Made by a program: the position numbers and the translations under genes
NCBI RefSeq assembly: GCF_014805525.1
Contig: NZ_JACFSZ010000009.1
Coordinates: forward strand, 81,527 to 145,526
Length of the DNA stretch: 64,000 nucleotides
Source: Rhabdothermincola sediminis
GTDB lineage: Bacteria; Actinomycetota; Acidimicrobiia; Acidimicrobiales; Acidimicrobilacustridaceae
Direction of reading: 5' to 3'
The notes under the pieces: generated by a model
What the model was told of the DNA's origin: nothing
Database searches by the model: none
The model's input: the letters and a program-made list of their open reading frames with translations, nothing else
In this document: piece after piece, positions 15,982 through 24,239 of the stretch
How positions within the stretch are numbered: position 1 is the stretch's first letter
How the letters are laid out: the number at the start of each line of letters is the position of its first letter

Positions 15982-18516
15982 ATGCTGAAGGTGACGATCA
16001 AGGGCTTGTTCCAGCACAAGATCCGATTCCTCCTCACGACCATCGTGGTGATCCTCGGGGTGTCGTTCGTCGTCGCGTCGTTCACGCTCACCAGCAGCGT
16101 GCGGGCGCAGTTCGACCAGCTCTTCCGGGACATCAACGCGAACATCGATCTCACGGTGCGGGCCCAGGAACGCTTCGATACCGGCGCATTCGGCTCCCCA
16201 GGACCGGTGCCTGCGGACCTGCTCCCTGCGGTGCAGCAGGTGCCCGGGGTTGCCGCGGCCCAGGGATCGGCCGGCGGCATCCCAGCGGTGGTGATCGACC
16301 CGAGGGGCAAAGCCGTCCTTCCGACCGCCGGGCCGCCGCTGGGTGTGAGTTGGCCCACCGAACCACCGCTCTCGCAGGTCATCCTCACCGGCGGAGCTGC
16401 CCCGGCGGCCCGGGACGAGGTGGCGTTCGACGAGCGCCTCTTCGAGGCCTCCGGGTATCAGCTGGGGGACAGGGTGACGGTGCAGACCCCGAAGGGAAAC
16501 GGCACCTACCGGCTCGTCGGCACCTTCAAGTTCGGCGAGGCCAATGCGCTCGCCGGCGCCTACCTGGTGGCGTTCACCCTGCCCGAGGCCCAGTCGGTGT
16601 TCAACCTGGAGGGTAAGTACCAGCAGATCGAGGTGCAGCTCGCGCCTGGCGCCGACAGTGCCGACGTGGAGCAGCGGATCGCGGCGACGCTCCCGCCCGG
16701 CTACGAGGTGGTGCGCACCGAACAGGTCGTGGAGGAGAGCCAGGCAGATCTGGGGTCGATCATCGACGTGTTCGGTTCCGTGCTGCTCGCTTTCGCGTTC
16801 ATCACCCTCTTCGTCTCCGCGTTCTTGATCTTCAACACGTTCCTCATCGTGGTGGGGCAGCGGATCAGGGAGATGGCGCTGCTTCGGGCCGTGGGCGCGA
16901 GCAGCACCCAGGTGGCGGGCTCGGTGTTCGGTGAGGCCTTCGTCGTCGGTCTGCTGGCATCGGTGATCGGCGTCTTCGGCGGACTGGGTCTGGCGGTGGC
17001 GCTCAACCTCATCCTGGCCGCGGGTGGGTTCGGTACCGACGAGACCCAGCTGATCGTCTCGCCGAGCACGATCGTCGCGGCCTTCGCGGTCGGCATCGGC
17101 ACCACGCTCGTGTCCTCGGTCTTGCCGGCAGTGTGGGCGACGCGCATCCCACCGGTCGCGGCGATGCGCGAAGGGTTCCGGCTCTCCCTGGGGTCGGTGC
17201 GGCTGCTCGGGACCATCGGCGGCATCCTGGTGGCCGCCGGTGCGGCGTCGATCGCGTGGGCGCTGCTCAGCTCACCGGACACGCTGCCGCTCTTCGCCGC
17301 CCTCGGAGCCGGTGCGCTGGTGGTCTTCATCGGCGTGGCCCTGCTCAGCGCGGCGTTCGCCAGCCCGGTGGCTCGGGTGCTGGGGCTGCCGTTCCGCCGC
17401 CTCTACAAGGTCACCGGCGAGCTGGCCCGCCAGAACGCGGCTCGCGAGCCGAGCCGGACCGCGTTCACGGCCGCGGCACTCATGATCGGGCTGGCGCTGG
17501 TGTCGATGTCGTTCGTGGTGGGCTTCTCGTTGCGGGACTCGTTCGTGTCGTCGCTGCGGGGGAGTGTCAACGCCGATTGGTACGTGCGGACGGACTCGTT
17601 CTTCGGGTTCTCCCCGGAGGTGGCACAGCGGCTGCGCGAGCGACCCGAGCTGACCGCGGTCAGCGCGCTCCAGCAGGGCCGCATGCAGGTCGGTGACTCG
17701 GTGAAGCAGTTCAGCACCATGGACTACTCGGTGCTGCCGGAGCTCATCGATCTCCACGTCGTGGCGGGAGCGATCACGGACGACCGGGGTCTGCTCATCA
17801 ACGCTGATCCCGCTCGTGAGCTCGGCGTGTCGGCAGGTGACGTGCTGACGGTCGTCTTCCAGGAGACCGGTCCCGTGCAGCTCCCGGTGTTGGCGGTCTA
17901 CGACGACTCGAGCATCGTCGGCAACTGGATGGTCGACTCGGCCACCTATCGCGACAACTTCACCGACCAGACGGATTTCATGGTGATCGCCAAGACCGCA
18001 TCCGGTGTCAGCGAGGCGGAGGCCCGGGCGGCCATCGAAGCGGCCGTTGCCGACTACCCGCAGCTCAAGGTCGAGAACAGCGAGCAGTTCATCGGCAGCC
18101 AGGAGTCACAGGTGGACCAGCTCCTGGCGGTCATCACGGTGTTCCTGCTGCTGGCCGTGATCATCGCGGTGATCGGCATCGTCACCACCCTGGCGCTGTC
18201 GGTGTTCGAGCGCACCCGGGAGCTGGGCCTGCTGCGGGCGGTCGGCATGCTGCGCCCGCAGATCCGCCGGATGATCCGCCTGGAGGCGGTGATCGTGGCC
18301 GTGTTCGGGGCGTTGCTGGGCGTGCTGGTGGGGGTGATCTTCGGGGTGGTGCTGGCCGCGGCCATCCCCCAGAACATCATCAGCACCATCACCGTGCCCG
18401 TCGGCTGGCTGGTGGCGTTCGTGGTGGTGGCGGCGGCGTTCGGGGTGATCGCCGCGCTCTACCCCGCGGCCCGGGCCGGTCGCCTGAACGTCCTCGAGGC
18501 GATCGCCACGGAATAG
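15982..18516 (+). CDS. ABC transporter permease, two FtsX domains
   Basis: 844 residues with a start site strongly supported by AGGAG at 15968-15972. An N-terminal helix (FLLTTIVVILGVSFVVASFTL) leads to an extracytoplasmic MacB-type domain, then three helices (VLLAFAFITLFVSAFLIFNTFL onward), an internal pair of helices, a second extracytoplasmic region, and a second FtsX set ending VVVAAAFGVIAALYPAARAGRLNVLEAIATE. This double-FtsX layout is typical of actinobacterial exporters. Partner ATPase is the preceding gene. Confidence 0.9.
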   Translation: MLKVTIKGLFQHKIRFLLTTIVVILGVSFVVASFTLTSSVRAQFDQLFRDINANIDLTVRAQERFDTGAFGSPGPVPADLLPAVQQVPGVAAAQGSAGGIPAVVIDPRGKAVLPTAGPPLGVSWPTEPPLSQVILTGGAAPAARDEVAFDERLFEASGYQLGDRVTVQTPKGNGTYRLVGTFKFGEANALAGAYLVAFTLPEAQSVFNLEGKYQQIEVQLAPGADSADVEQRIAATLPPGYEVVRTEQVVEESQADLGSIIDVFGSVLLAFAFITLFVSAFLIFNTFLIVVGQRIREMALLRAVGASSTQVAGSVFGEAFVVGLLASVIGVFGGLGLAVALNLILAAGGFGTDETQLIVSPSTIVAAFAVGIGTTLVSSVLPAVWATRIPPVAAMREGFRLSLGSVRLLGTIGGILVAAGAASIAWALLSSPDTLPLFAALGAGALVVFIGVALLSAAFASPVARVLGLPFRRLYKVTGELARQNAAREPSRTAFTAAALMIGLALVSMSFVVGFSLRDSFVSSLRGSVNADWYVRTDSFFGFSPEVAQRLRERPELTAVSALQQGRMQVGDSVKQFSTMDYSVLPELIDLHVVAGAITDDRGLLINADPARELGVSAGDVLTVVFQETGPVQLPVLAVYDDSSIVGNWMVDSATYRDNFTDQTDFMVIAKTASGVSEAEARAAIEAAVADYPQLKVENSEQFIGSQESQVDQLLAVITVFLLLAVIIAVIGIVTTLALSVFERTRELGLLRAVGMLRPQIRRMIRLEAVIVAVFGALLGVLVGVIFGVVLAAAIPQNIISTITVPVGWLVAFVVVAAAFGVIAALYPAARAGRLNVLEAIATE

Positions 18517-18571
18517 CCGGGCAGAGTGACGGCGCCCCGACGCCCCGGGGTGCCGCCGCGCGGAGAGACCC

Positions 18572-19489
18572 TCAGGAGACCTTGCCTTCCTTGCCCTCGG
18601 TGAGGATGGTGAAGATCTTCTTCAGCTCGTCGTTGGGGCCCTCGGGGATGATGTAGCCCTCGGTGTCGCGGATCTCGTCCCAGTGGTCGCGAACATCCTC
18701 GACGGTGAGGTCCTTCTTGAAGTAGCCGGGGGTGAGCCCGATGAAGAACCGGGCCACGAGCCCCCCGGCGACCGAGTACACCTCGCCCGACACGTCGCAT
18801 GCCTCGGAGGCCAGCCAGCACACCACCGGGGTGACCGTCGCGGGGTCGAGCATGTCGCCCACAGGGCCGAGCAGCTCTTCGGTCATGCGGGTCTTGGCCA
18901 CCGGCGCGATGGCGTTGGCCTTGATGTTGTACTTGCGTCCTTCGTTGGCCAGCACCCGGGTGAACCCGACCAGCCCCATCTTCGCCGCGCCGTAGTTGGA
19001 CTGCCCGAAGTTGCCGAGCAGGCCGGAGTTCGAGGACGTGTTGACCACCCGGCCGTAGCCCTTCTCGCGCATGACGACCCACGCGGGCTGGGTGACGTAG
19101 AAGGCGCCGAGGAGGTGGACCTGGATCACCGGCTCGAGCAGATCGGGGGTCATGTTGTGAAAGGTCTTGTCCCGCAGGATGCCGGCGTTGTTGATGACGA
19201 TGTCGACGGTGCCGAACGCGTCGAGCGCAGCCTGCACGATGGCCTTGCCCCCTTCGGGGGTACCGACGCTGTCGTGGTTGGCGACGGCCTCGCCACCGAG
19301 GTCGTTGATCTCCGCCGCCACCTTCTCCGCTGGGCTGGCGTCGCCGCCCTCGCCGGAGACGGAGCCGCCGAGGTCGTTGACCACCACCCGGGCGCCCCGG
19401 CGCGCCAGCTCCAGCGCGTGCTCCCGGCCGAGACCACCCCCCGCCCCGGTGACGATCGCGACCTTGCCGTCGTAGCCGATGTCTGCCAT
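18572..19489 (-). CDS. SDR, 3-hydroxyacyl-CoA dehydrogenase (HSD17B4/MFE-2-like)
   Basis: 305-residue SDR related to the dehydrogenase domain of peroxisomal multifunctional enzyme 2. Features: VTGAGGGLGREHALELARRGARVVVNDLGG, NNAGILRDKTFHNM, SGLLGNFGQSNYGAAKMGL (Tyr-x3-Lys) and KANAIAPVAKTRMTEELLG, plus the typical C-terminal extension. Expected to oxidise (3R)-hydroxyacyl-CoA in fatty-acid or steroid side-chain beta-oxidation. ATG 19489 is chosen; ATG 19501 is immediately preceded by GGAGG and could also serve. Gene expression runs away from the scarred region 19.5-20.0 kb. Confidence 0.8.
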   Translation of the reverse strand: MADIGYDGKVAIVTGAGGGLGREHALELARRGARVVVNDLGGSVSGEGGDASPAEKVAAEINDLGGEAVANHDSVGTPEGGKAIVQAALDAFGTVDIVINNAGILRDKTFHNMTPDLLEPVIQVHLLGAFYVTQPAWVVMREKGYGRVVNTSSNSGLLGNFGQSNYGAAKMGLVGFTRVLANEGRKYNIKANAIAPVAKTRMTEELLGPVGDMLDPATVTPVVCWLASEACDVSGEVYSVAGGLVARFFIGLTPGYFKKDLTVEDVRDHWDEIRDTEGYIIPEGPNDELKKIFTILTEGKEGKVS

Positions 19490-19540
19490 GGCTTCGTCCA
19501 TCCTCCCTGTGTGGTCCGTGGCAGCCTGCCCCTCTCCGTT

Positions 19541-19584
19541 CCGGCAGGTCAAACGCGTGCTGGGGCACGCGTTCGACAGGCCGG
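19541..19584. repeat. Imperfect copy of dispersed palindrome (copy 2)
   Basis: Arms 19541-19560 and 19565-19584 around loop TGGG share GTCAAACGCGTGC with copy 1; 17 of 20 arm positions pair. It lies 40-95 bases upstream of the SDR start and 30 bases left of the solo IS end. Confidence 0.75.
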
Positions 19585-19613
19585 TTGGCTCAGGTGGGTG
19601 GCCCGCTTGTGGT

Positions 19614-19683
19614 GGGTCTGCCGCAAGTTCGGTTGACGGTGGTTGTGTGTGATCACGTTCCGTTGGCGTCCTGATCGGGGTCG
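19614..19683. mobile_element. Solo left end of IS3-family element (remnant)
   Basis: These 70 bases match the left end of the IS at 32183-32252 at 64 of 70 positions, including the terminal GGGTCTGCCGC and the codons for the end of its transposase. Similarity stops abruptly at 19683, so the rest was deleted. The remnant and the full copy point the same way. Confidence 0.8.
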
Positions 19684-19983
19684 CACGGTGATCATCGCTC
19701 GGCTTCGGCTTGCGGCAGCACGGGAGCGAGCGTATTGGCCGCTCTCGGCCTGGGCTGCGGTGTTCAGGCCGAGCGAGACTCGCGGTCGGTGTGGAGGTGG
19801 TCAGGCGTGCGGCAGGCGGCACGGGGACTCCCAGGCGATCGGGCCGCACGCTCTTGGCCGCGGCTGTGACCGCGAGAGGGAGAGAGAAGCCGGGAACGCC
19901 CGGGAAGCGCAGTGACCACAAATGTCCTGGTCATACCCTAGTTTCACCCCGTTCCCGCAGGTCAGAGCACTGGTGACGTGGGA
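19684..19983. other. Non-coding stretch between IS scar and tRNA fragment
   Basis: About 300 bases without a gene I can support on either strand. Possible frames lack family resemblance, ribosome sites or codon bias. It is probably leftover sequence of a deleted element, since it ends exactly where the tRNA-Val 3' part begins. Confidence 0.5.
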
Positions 19984-20025
19984 TTCACACGGCAGAGGCC
20001 ACTGGTTCGAGTCCAGTATCGCCCA
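19984..20025 (+). tRNA. 3' fragment of tRNA-Val(CAC), attachment-site-like
   Basis: The segment reads as the second half of a tRNA: anticodon loop TTCACAC (anticodon CAC), 3' anticodon stem GGCAG, five-base variable loop AGGCC, a perfect T-arm (ACTGG/CCAGT around TTCGAGT), acceptor strand ATCGCCC and discriminator A. The 5' partners expected (GGGCGAT acceptor, D-arm, CTGCC stem) are absent upstream, so it is not a functional gene. Such fragments are left where integrases recombine in a tRNA anticodon loop. It was recognised by structure, not search. Confidence 0.7.
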
Positions 20026-20065
20026 CCCGCAGCCACGGGACGTCCCTGGGGCTACCCTCGAGGAC

Positions 20066-20422
20066 ATGGGAGGGACGCGGCAGGTCGATGGCCCCGGACG
20101 GGACGGCTGCTGTGCCGCCCCCGACCTGAGCGGACCGCCTGCCGAACCCGCCGAGCTCGACGACGAGCAACTGGCGGGCATGGCCAAGGCGCTCGGCCAC
20201 CCGCTCCGGGTCCGGATCCTGAGGCTGCTCGTGGAACGCAGGGCCTGTGTCACCGGGGACCTCGTCGCCGAGCTGCCGGTCGCGCAGTCCACCGTGTCCG
20301 AGCACCTACGGATCCTGCGTGAAGCCGGCCTCGTCCAAGGCGAGATCGAGGGGCCCCGGACCGCCTACTGCGTCAGCCCCGCCGGTCTCGCGGCCTTCAA
20401 GCACGCTGTCGCCGGGCTGTGA
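20066..20422 (+). CDS. arsR: ArsR-family metalloid-responsive repressor
   Basis: 118 residues with a winged-helix: GHPLRVRILRLLVERRACVTGDLVAELPVAQSTVSEHLRILREAGLV. An N-terminal Cys pair (DGCCAAP) and a further Cys in RRACVTGDL are available for As(III) or Sb(III) binding. When metalloid binds, the repressor should release DNA. A long palindrome sits 46 bases after its stop, in front of arsD, which is the likely operator. ATG at 20066 fits; the ribosome site is weak (GAGG, close). Confidence 0.85.
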   Translation: MGGTRQVDGPGRDGCCAAPDLSGPPAEPAELDDEQLAGMAKALGHPLRVRILRLLVERRACVTGDLVAELPVAQSTVSEHLRILREAGLVQGEIEGPRTAYCVSPAGLAAFKHAVAGL

Positions 20423-20467
20423 CGATCATCATCCGGAATGGGTTGCAGCGAGCTCACGCCACAGCTA

Positions 20468-20500
20468 GTGTTATCGGCAATCGACGATTGACGATAACAC
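20468..20500. promoter_or_regulatory. Palindromic operator upstream of arsD
   Basis: A 33-base palindrome with outer arms GTGTTATCG/CGATAACAC and inner arms CAATCG/CGATTG around a single base, with one non-pairing position. It lies 16 bases before the arsD start and just before a GGAGG site, matching where ArsR would block transcription or initiation. ArsR binding is inference from place and symmetry. Confidence 0.6.
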
Positions 20501-20515
20501 GATGGAGGTCTGGCG

Positions 20516-21277
20516 ATGACGGTCATCGAGGTCTTCGACCCAGCGATGTGTTGCTCGACCGGCGTGTGCGGTCCCAGCCCCGACCCGGTGCTGGCGACCT
20601 TCACCGCCGACCTGGACTGGCTGGCCGCCCGGGGTGTGGAGGTTCGCCGGTTCAACCTCTCCCAGGAGCCGGGTGCGTTCGTGCAGCGACCGGCGGTCCA
20701 GCACCTGCTGACCCGCGACGGTGAGCAGGCCCTTCCCATCGTGGTCCTCGACGGGGAGGTGCGCTCGAGTGGTCGGTACCCGTCCCGCGGTGAGTTGGCC
20801 GGCTGGGCGGGCGTCGAGGCCGTGGAGGCGGTCGGTGTGTGGAGCGACGCCGTCGCCGAACTGGTCGCCGTCGGTGCCGCTGTCGGCGCGAACTGCGAGC
20901 CATGCTTCAAGTACCACTACGACAAGGCCCGCAAGTTCGGCGTGACCAACGAGGAGCTGGTCGCAGCGGTGCGCACGGCCCAGGCGGTGAAGGACACTCC
21001 TGCCCGGGCGATGCTGTCGTTGGCCGCCAGGCTGCTGCGGGTGGACGCCGCCGCCTTCGGCTCCCCGCTGGCTCCCGCCTCGGCGCCAGCCGACGAGCCC
21101 ACCACGGAGACGCCCGACAACGGCGGGAGCTGCTGTGGGTCCGACGAGCCCGTGGCGATCGGTGCCACCCCTGGGACCGGCTCCGCCGGTGCGTCGGTCA
21201 CCGTCCCGCCGGCAGGCGACGATGGTCCCGGCATCCCGGCGTCGGGTGAGCCGACGGGCTCGGGTTGCTGTGGCTGA
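20516..21277 (+). CDS. arsD: ArsD arsenite metallochaperone fused to AhpD-like domain with Cys-rich tail
   Basis: 253 residues, over twice the usual ArsD length (~120). Residues 1-~105 are ArsD with the three As(III)-binding cysteines at 12, 13 and 18 (AMCCSTGVCG) and the ALPIVVLDGEV strand. Residues ~108-180 are an AhpD/carboxymuconolactone-decarboxylase-like helical domain with Cys127-x2-Cys130-x3-His134 (GANCEPCFKYHYDKA), the redox motif of AhpD. The tail has two more Cys pairs (SCCG at 206-207, GCCG at the end), also suited to metalloid capture. ArsD hands arsenite to ArsA, encoded next; the redox domain may reduce or bind As or thiols. Well-placed GGAGG at 20504-20508. Confidence 0.85.
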   Translation: MTVIEVFDPAMCCSTGVCGPSPDPVLATFTADLDWLAARGVEVRRFNLSQEPGAFVQRPAVQHLLTRDGEQALPIVVLDGEVRSSGRYPSRGELAGWAGVEAVEAVGVWSDAVAELVAVGAAVGANCEPCFKYHYDKARKFGVTNEELVAAVRTAQAVKDTPARAMLSLAARLLRVDAAAFGSPLAPASAPADEPTTETPDNGGSCCGSDEPVAIGATPGTGSAGASVTVPPAGDDGPGIPASGEPTGSGCCG

Positions 21278-21284
21278 GCGGACC

Positions 21285-23066
21285 ATGAACCTCGACTCGC
21301 TCATTGGCGCCGCCGGTCGCTACGTGTTCTTCACCGGCAAGGGTGGCGTGGGCAAGACCTCCGTCTCCTCGGCGCTCGCCCTCGCCCTCGCCGACCGCGG
21401 CGCCCGGGTGCTGCTCGTGAGCACGGACCCCGCCTCCAACCTCGACGAGGTCCTCGCCACCCCATTGGGGTCCGGGCCCCGCCCGGTGAACGGGGTCGAC
21501 CGGCTCTGGGCGATGAACGTCGATCCCGAGGCTGCCGCGGCCGCCTACCGGGAGCGGGTCGTCGGCCCCTACCGGGACCTGCTCCCGGCATCTGCCGTGG
21601 CGTCGATCGAAGAGCAGCTCTCCGGCGCGTGCACCGTCGAGATAGCGGCGTTCGACGAGTTCACCGCCCTGCTCACCGACGATGAGCTGACCGCCGGTTT
21701 CGACCACGTCGTGTTCGACACCGCCCCGACCGGCCACACCCTGCGCCTGTTGGCACTGCCTGCGGCCTGGACGGCCTTCATCGACGAGAACACCCTCGGC
21801 ACCTCCTGCATCGGACCCCTGTCGGGGCTGTCGCAGCAGCAGGAGCGCTACGCCCGTGCGGTGGACACGTTGGCCGACGCGGCGACCACCACGCTCGTGC
21901 TGGTCGCTCGTCCCGACCGGATCTCGCTCGGCGAAGCGGCACGTGCCGCCCGCGAGCTGGCGGAACTGGGGATCGCCGACCAGCACCTCGTCGTCAACGG
22001 GGTGTTCGTCGCCGGTGACCCGGCCGACCCCGTGGCCGCCGGGCTCGAGCGAAGGGGCCGGGAGGCGCTCGAAGCGCTCCCGTCCGAGCTGCGGCCACTC
22101 CCCAGGCACGAGGTGCCACTCGTCGGGTGGAATCCCGTGGGAACCGCCGGGCTGCGTGCCCTCGTCGGCGGTGCCGCCCCCGTCGAGGTGGAGCCGGCCC
22201 CTGCCGTCACGGACCTCCGGCTGGTCGGGCTGGCCGACCTGGTGGCCGATCTCGACGCCGCCGGCCACGGCCTGGTGATGACCATGGGCAAAGGTGGGGT
22301 GGGCAAGACCACCTTGGCGGCGGCCATCGCCGTCGAGCTGGCCCGCCGTGGGCACCGGGTGGAGTTGTCCACGACCGATCCGGCCGCCCACCTCGACGCC
22401 ACCGTCGGCTCGCACGCCGGGGTCGGTGACCTCGTGGTCCATCGCATCGATCCGGAGGTGGAGACCGAGGCCTACACGGCGGAGGTCCTGGCCACGACGG
22501 GCGCCGGCCTCGACGACCGGGCACGGGCGGTGCTCGAGGAGGATCTCCGCTCCCCGTGCACCGCCGAGATCGCGGTCTTTCGTGCCTTCGCCCGCACGGT
22601 CGGGTCGGCGACCGACCGCTTCGTGGTGCTCGACACCGCCCCGACGGGCCACACCATGCTGCTGCTCGACGCCGCGCGTGCCTACCACCGGGAGCTGGGT
22701 CGCCAGAGCGGTGCCGTGCCCTCGGAGGTGTCGGCACTGCTCGACCGGTTGCGGGACCCGACCTTCACCCACCTCTTCGTCGTCACGCTCCCCGAGCCCA
22801 CCCCCGTGCACGAGGCCGCCGACCTCCAGCAGGACCTGCGTCGGGCCGGCATCGAACCGGAGGCCTGGATCGTGAACCGGAGCCTCACGGTGGCGGGTTC
22901 GACCGATCCGGTCCTGGTGCGACGGGCACGCGACGAGCGACGCTGGATCGCGGAGGTGCACGACACGCTCGCCCGGCGGGTCGCCGTCGTGCCGTGGGCG
23001 GCCGAGCCACCGGTCGGTCCGGAGGAGTTGGGGCGGCTGTTCGGGGCGGTGCACGCCGGTCGGTGA
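21285..23066 (+). CDS. arsA: ArsA arsenite-stimulated ATPase (two-domain)
   Basis: 593 residues, the usual length of duplicated ArsA. Each half has a P-loop GKGGVGKT (residues 18-25 and ~335-342) and a DTAPTGHT signal-transduction motif. Cysteines in SGACTVEIA, TSCIGP and SPCTAEIA sit where E. coli ArsA binds As(III). Soluble, it should pair with an ArsB permease to pump arsenite, but no arsB or acr3 is in the window. ATG 21285 follows arsD by seven bases; GTG 21270, overlapping arsD, is an alternative. Confidence 0.92.
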   Translation: MNLDSLIGAAGRYVFFTGKGGVGKTSVSSALALALADRGARVLLVSTDPASNLDEVLATPLGSGPRPVNGVDRLWAMNVDPEAAAAAYRERVVGPYRDLLPASAVASIEEQLSGACTVEIAAFDEFTALLTDDELTAGFDHVVFDTAPTGHTLRLLALPAAWTAFIDENTLGTSCIGPLSGLSQQQERYARAVDTLADAATTTLVLVARPDRISLGEAARAARELAELGIADQHLVVNGVFVAGDPADPVAAGLERRGREALEALPSELRPLPRHEVPLVGWNPVGTAGLRALVGGAAPVEVEPAPAVTDLRLVGLADLVADLDAAGHGLVMTMGKGGVGKTTLAAAIAVELARRGHRVELSTTDPAAHLDATVGSHAGVGDLVVHRIDPEVETEAYTAEVLATTGAGLDDRARAVLEEDLRSPCTAEIAVFRAFARTVGSATDRFVVLDTAPTGHTMLLLDAARAYHRELGRQSGAVPSEVSALLDRLRDPTFTHLFVVTLPEPTPVHEAADLQQDLRRAGIEPEAWIVNRSLTVAGSTDPVLVRRARDERRWIAEVHDTLARRVAVVPWAAEPPVGPEELGRLFGAVHAGR

Positions 23067-23255
23067 GCGGCCGTCGTCGGTGTGCCACCGTCGAATGAAC
23101 CGGATCCGGCGCCGAACCTCGCCCCGCCGATGCCCCCGTGTAGTCGGCCGGGTGTGCCGTCGGTCCGGTCGGCCGGTGGGCCTCGGTTCGGCTCGACCCG
23201 CCCCATCGGGTGCAGGTCGAGCCTTGCGGTGCCGGCGATACTGGCATCTGTGTCC

Positions 23256-23270
23256 ATCGACTAGGTCGAT
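23256..23270. promoter_or_regulatory. Inverted repeat in the arsA-molybdoenzyme gap
   Basis: ATCGAC-TAG-GTCGAT, perfect six-base arms, 54 bases upstream of the ferredoxin gene within a 257-base gap otherwise empty. Suggests that the molybdoenzyme genes have their own controlled promoter. The core ATCGAC is shared with the operator before arsD, hinting at the same regulator, but this is weak. Confidence 0.35.
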
Positions 23271-23323
23271 AGGGGACCTTCGGCCCTCCGGGTCGCTCCG
23301 CGCTCGGTGGGACACTCCGTTTC

Positions 23324-24226
23324 GTGAGTGCCTTCACCAACACGGCGACCGCGGACACGCCCGGAGTCGCGGTCAGCCTCCGTTCCCGGCGTGGCCGCGT
23401 CCGACCCGGTGCTGATGGCCCGTCGATGGACCGCCGGCAGTTCGTCGACCGGCTCGCTGCCATGGGGGCCACCGGGTTGGCGGCGGTGCTCGCCTCCGGC
23501 GGGGTCGGAGGTGCCGTGCTCGGCGCCACCCGCCCTGCCGCCGCCGAAGCCGTCACCACCGGCCAGAAGTACCGGTACGGGATGGTCATCGACACGCGGC
23601 GCTGTGTGGGCTGCAAAGCGTGCATGGCGGCCTGCAAGACCGAGAACGTGACCCCGCCGGGCGTGTCCTACACGGTCGTGGTCGAAGAGCACAACGAACA
23701 GGCCTTCGACCGCCCCCTGTTCATGACCAAGCCGTGCTTCCACTGCTCGAACCCGCCGTGCACGAAGGTGTGTCCGGTCTCGGCCACGTTCAAGCGGGAG
23801 CAGGACGGCATTGTGGTGGTCGACTACGACCGCTGCATCGGCTGCCGGTACTGCATCACGGCCTGCCCCTACGGGGCCCGGTACTTCGACTTCGGGGAGC
23901 ACTACCCGGCCACCGAGCCCGGCCAGGCCCTGGCGGAGCTCCCGTCGCCCGAGTACGGCCAGTACCGGGTACGCCGGGAGGGCGCCTCGCCGGTGGGCAA
24001 CGTCCGCAAGTGCACCTTCTGCATGCATCTGCAGGACGCCGAGGGCCGGTACTCGAAGGAGGAGGGGCGTTGGCCGGCGTGCGCCAAGACCTGCACCGGC
24101 CACGCCATCCACTTCGGTGACCTGAACGATCCCGACAGCGAGGTCTCGATCCTGTTGCGCGAACGGCAGGCGGTTCGCCTGAAGGAAGAGCTCGGGACCG
24201 AGCCCAACGTCTTCTACCTGTTGTGA
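23324..24226 (+). CDS. Tat-exported four-cluster ferredoxin subunit of a Mo-bisPGD oxidoreductase
   Basis: 300 residues. A twin-arginine leader (MDRRQFVDRLAAMGATGLAAVLAS) near residue 35 is followed by four [4Fe-4S] Cys sets: CVGCKACMAAC, CFHCSNPPCTKVC, CIGCRYCITAC and CTFCMHLQ/CAKTC. This is the DmsB/NrfC/PsrB/ArrB class that passes electrons between catalytic and membrane subunits. It is unusual in carrying its own Tat signal with an extra N-terminal 30 residues; a later start at the M before DRRQ (23426) would shorten that. Followed 13 bases later by the NrfD-type gene. Confidence 0.9.
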   Translation: MSAFTNTATADTPGVAVSLRSRRGRVRPGADGPSMDRRQFVDRLAAMGATGLAAVLASGGVGGAVLGATRPAAAEAVTTGQKYRYGMVIDTRRCVGCKACMAACKTENVTPPGVSYTVVVEEHNEQAFDRPLFMTKPCFHCSNPPCTKVCPVSATFKREQDGIVVVDYDRCIGCRYCITACPYGARYFDFGEHYPATEPGQALAELPSPEYGQYRVRREGASPVGNVRKCTFCMHLQDAEGRYSKEEGRWPACAKTCTGHAIHFGDLNDPDSEVSILLRERQAVRLKEELGTEPNVFYLL

Positions 24227-24239
24227 GCGAGGTGGCGTC

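Noticed and set aside
19801..20305. Minus-strand peptides such as GDTGLEPVASAV and WAILDSNQWPLPCE
   Set aside because: These are the familiar spurious translations of a tRNA read backwards, and support the tRNA fragment instead.
21198..23315. A 705-codon minus-strand frame opposite arsA
   Set aside because: Same reason: mirror of arsA codon bias, low-complexity His/Gly-rich translation.
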